Of a stretch of DNA of 5,613 nt, positions 5,109 to 5,613 are shown one piece after another (the first letter of the stretch is position 1; every line of letters begins with the position of its first letter). Source of the DNA: Coxiellaceae bacterium UBA1530 (GTDB taxonomy: Bacteria; Pseudomonadota; Gammaproteobacteria; Coxiellales; Coxiellaceae); contig DCQA01000033.1 in the NCBI GenBank assembly GCA_002323325.1, forward strand, positions 1-5,613, written 5' to 3'. The position numbers and the translations under genes were made by a program. Under the pieces are notes generated by a model. That model ran no database searches and was not told the DNA's origin. It worked only from the letters and a program-made list of their open reading frames with translations.

Positions 5109-5613
5109 ATGTCACAAGAATTTAACAAAGCATCATCAAAAAATTTTAGAGTATCTCGAGCTCACGGCTTAGCGATATCGGGTTTGGTATTTTATTTAGT
5201 GCATATCTTACAGCAAGCACAAGCACGTGATGCAGCTGTATTAGATGACACGATGACAGATCTGGATGTTGTTGTGCATCAGAAGGGTGAAACAGCTGAT
5301 GCTGTTACAGTTACTTCGGTTGAAGCACTAGAGCCTGTATTCATAGAATCAACACCCCCTCAGTCAATAAAAACTACCGTAGTAGTAGATGAAGAAGAAA
5401 CTTCAGATGAAGTTATGAATGGTAAGGATGCCATCGATGTATCAGACGGTGGTGTCAGTCCATTATTAATTTTAGGTGGTGTTGCATTGCTGGGTGGAGG
5501 CGTTGCATTAGCAGTCAATGACAATGATAGTGATGATTCAACAGTAACTACCAATGATCAGGAACCTGAGCTTGTATATGAAACAGGTAGTGATCAGGAA
5601 CCTGAGAGTGATC
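5109..5613 (+). CDS. N-terminal part of a large acidic repetitive surface or secreted protein (incomplete at the window edge)
   Basis: The frame is open for 168 codons and has no stop before the edge. A strong ribosome binding site (AGGAG at 5097-5101, seven bases before the ATG) fixes the start. Seen: a polar, basic 20-residue lead (MSQEFNKASSKNFRVSRAHG), then a hydrophobic core LAISGLVFYLVHIL (21-34) and a possible signal peptidase site AQA at 37-39. This is an unusually long signal peptide or a signal anchor. An acidic Thr/Val-rich segment follows (about 40-114), then a Gly-rich hydrophobic stretch SPLLILGGVALLGGGVALAV (117-136), then a low-complexity acidic region in which DQEPE occurs twice, 12 residues apart, with a further SD copy starting at the edge. 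Known proteins with this layout (signal-like start, Gly-rich helix, acidic repeats) are often long adhesins or surface proteins of gammaproteobacteria, but no adhesin domain lies inside the window. Exact class and export route remain open. Confidence 0.8.
   Translation, partial: MSQEFNKASSKNFRVSRAHGLAISGLVFYLVHILQQAQARDAAVLDDTMTDLDVVVHQKGETADAVTVTSVEALEPVFIESTPPQSIKTTVVVDEEETSDEVMNGKDAIDVSDGGVSPLLILGGVALLGGGVALAVNDNDSDDSTVTTNDQEPELVYETGSDQEPESD
5556..5606 (+). repeat. start of an in-frame direct repeat (DQEPE)
   Basis: GATCAGGAACCTGAG occurs at 5556-5570 and again at 5592-5606, exactly 36 bases apart, so the repeat preserves the reading frame. AGTGATC at 5589-5595 recurs at 5607-5613, 18 bases later, which suggests that a shorter SDQEPE unit of six residues starts to iterate at the window edge. 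The number of copies lies outside the window. Identical DNA copies suggest recent expansion or gene conversion. Confidence 0.7.

Noticed and set aside
5360..5554. Minus-strand Ser/Thr-rich frame of 64 codons
   Set aside because: It is the shadow of the acidic low-complexity segment of the plus-strand gene, which has a strong ribosome binding site.

Overview
The window most likely comes from a gammaproteobacterium with an AT-rich, partly decaying genome. Evidence for this is a tRNA-Asn relic of gammaproteobacterial type, a PhoN-type class A acid phosphatase, a small outer-membrane barrel, an IS66 relic, a dead amino-acid permease and the start of a large acidic surface protein. The amount of decay in 5.6 kb and a large orphan protein with two membrane segments suggest a host-associated lifestyle. 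An Endozoicomonadaceae-like bacterium is a guess that the sequence alone cannot settle.

Left part (1-1950): two minus-strand genes. The first (144-407) encodes a small exported protein of 87 residues and has a perfect TATAAT box upstream. The second (733-1950) encodes a 405-residue orphan with a long soluble N-terminal part and two hydrophobic segments near the C terminus. The gaps at 408-732 and 1951-2450 contain no convincing gene.

Middle (2451-3993): two intact plus-strand genes for exported proteins. The first is a periplasmic class A acid phosphatase with all catalytic motifs present. The second is a 180-residue outer-membrane protein that can be divided into eight beta strands and ends in Phe. 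Between them lies a damaged tRNA-Asn copy (3320-3390) with an anticodon-position change and ruined T and acceptor stems.

Right part (4100-4895) is a corridor of dead genes: an IS66 TnpA with a frame change at an A8 tract, the first two helices of an APC-family amino-acid permease with a TGG-to-TGA type stop, and an acidic coding-like tail without a start. At 5109, behind a strong ribosome binding site, a new open gene begins and runs off the window. It encodes an exported or membrane-anchored acidic protein whose DQEPE repeats start just before the edge, probably the N terminus of a large repetitive surface protein.

The genes do not form an obvious pathway. The common theme is the cell envelope: exported small protein, periplasmic phosphatase, outer-membrane barrel and putative surface protein. 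I see no CRISPR array, toxin-antitoxin pair or defence module, and I do not claim a new system. The best candidates for novelty are the 405-residue orphan and the truncated surface protein.
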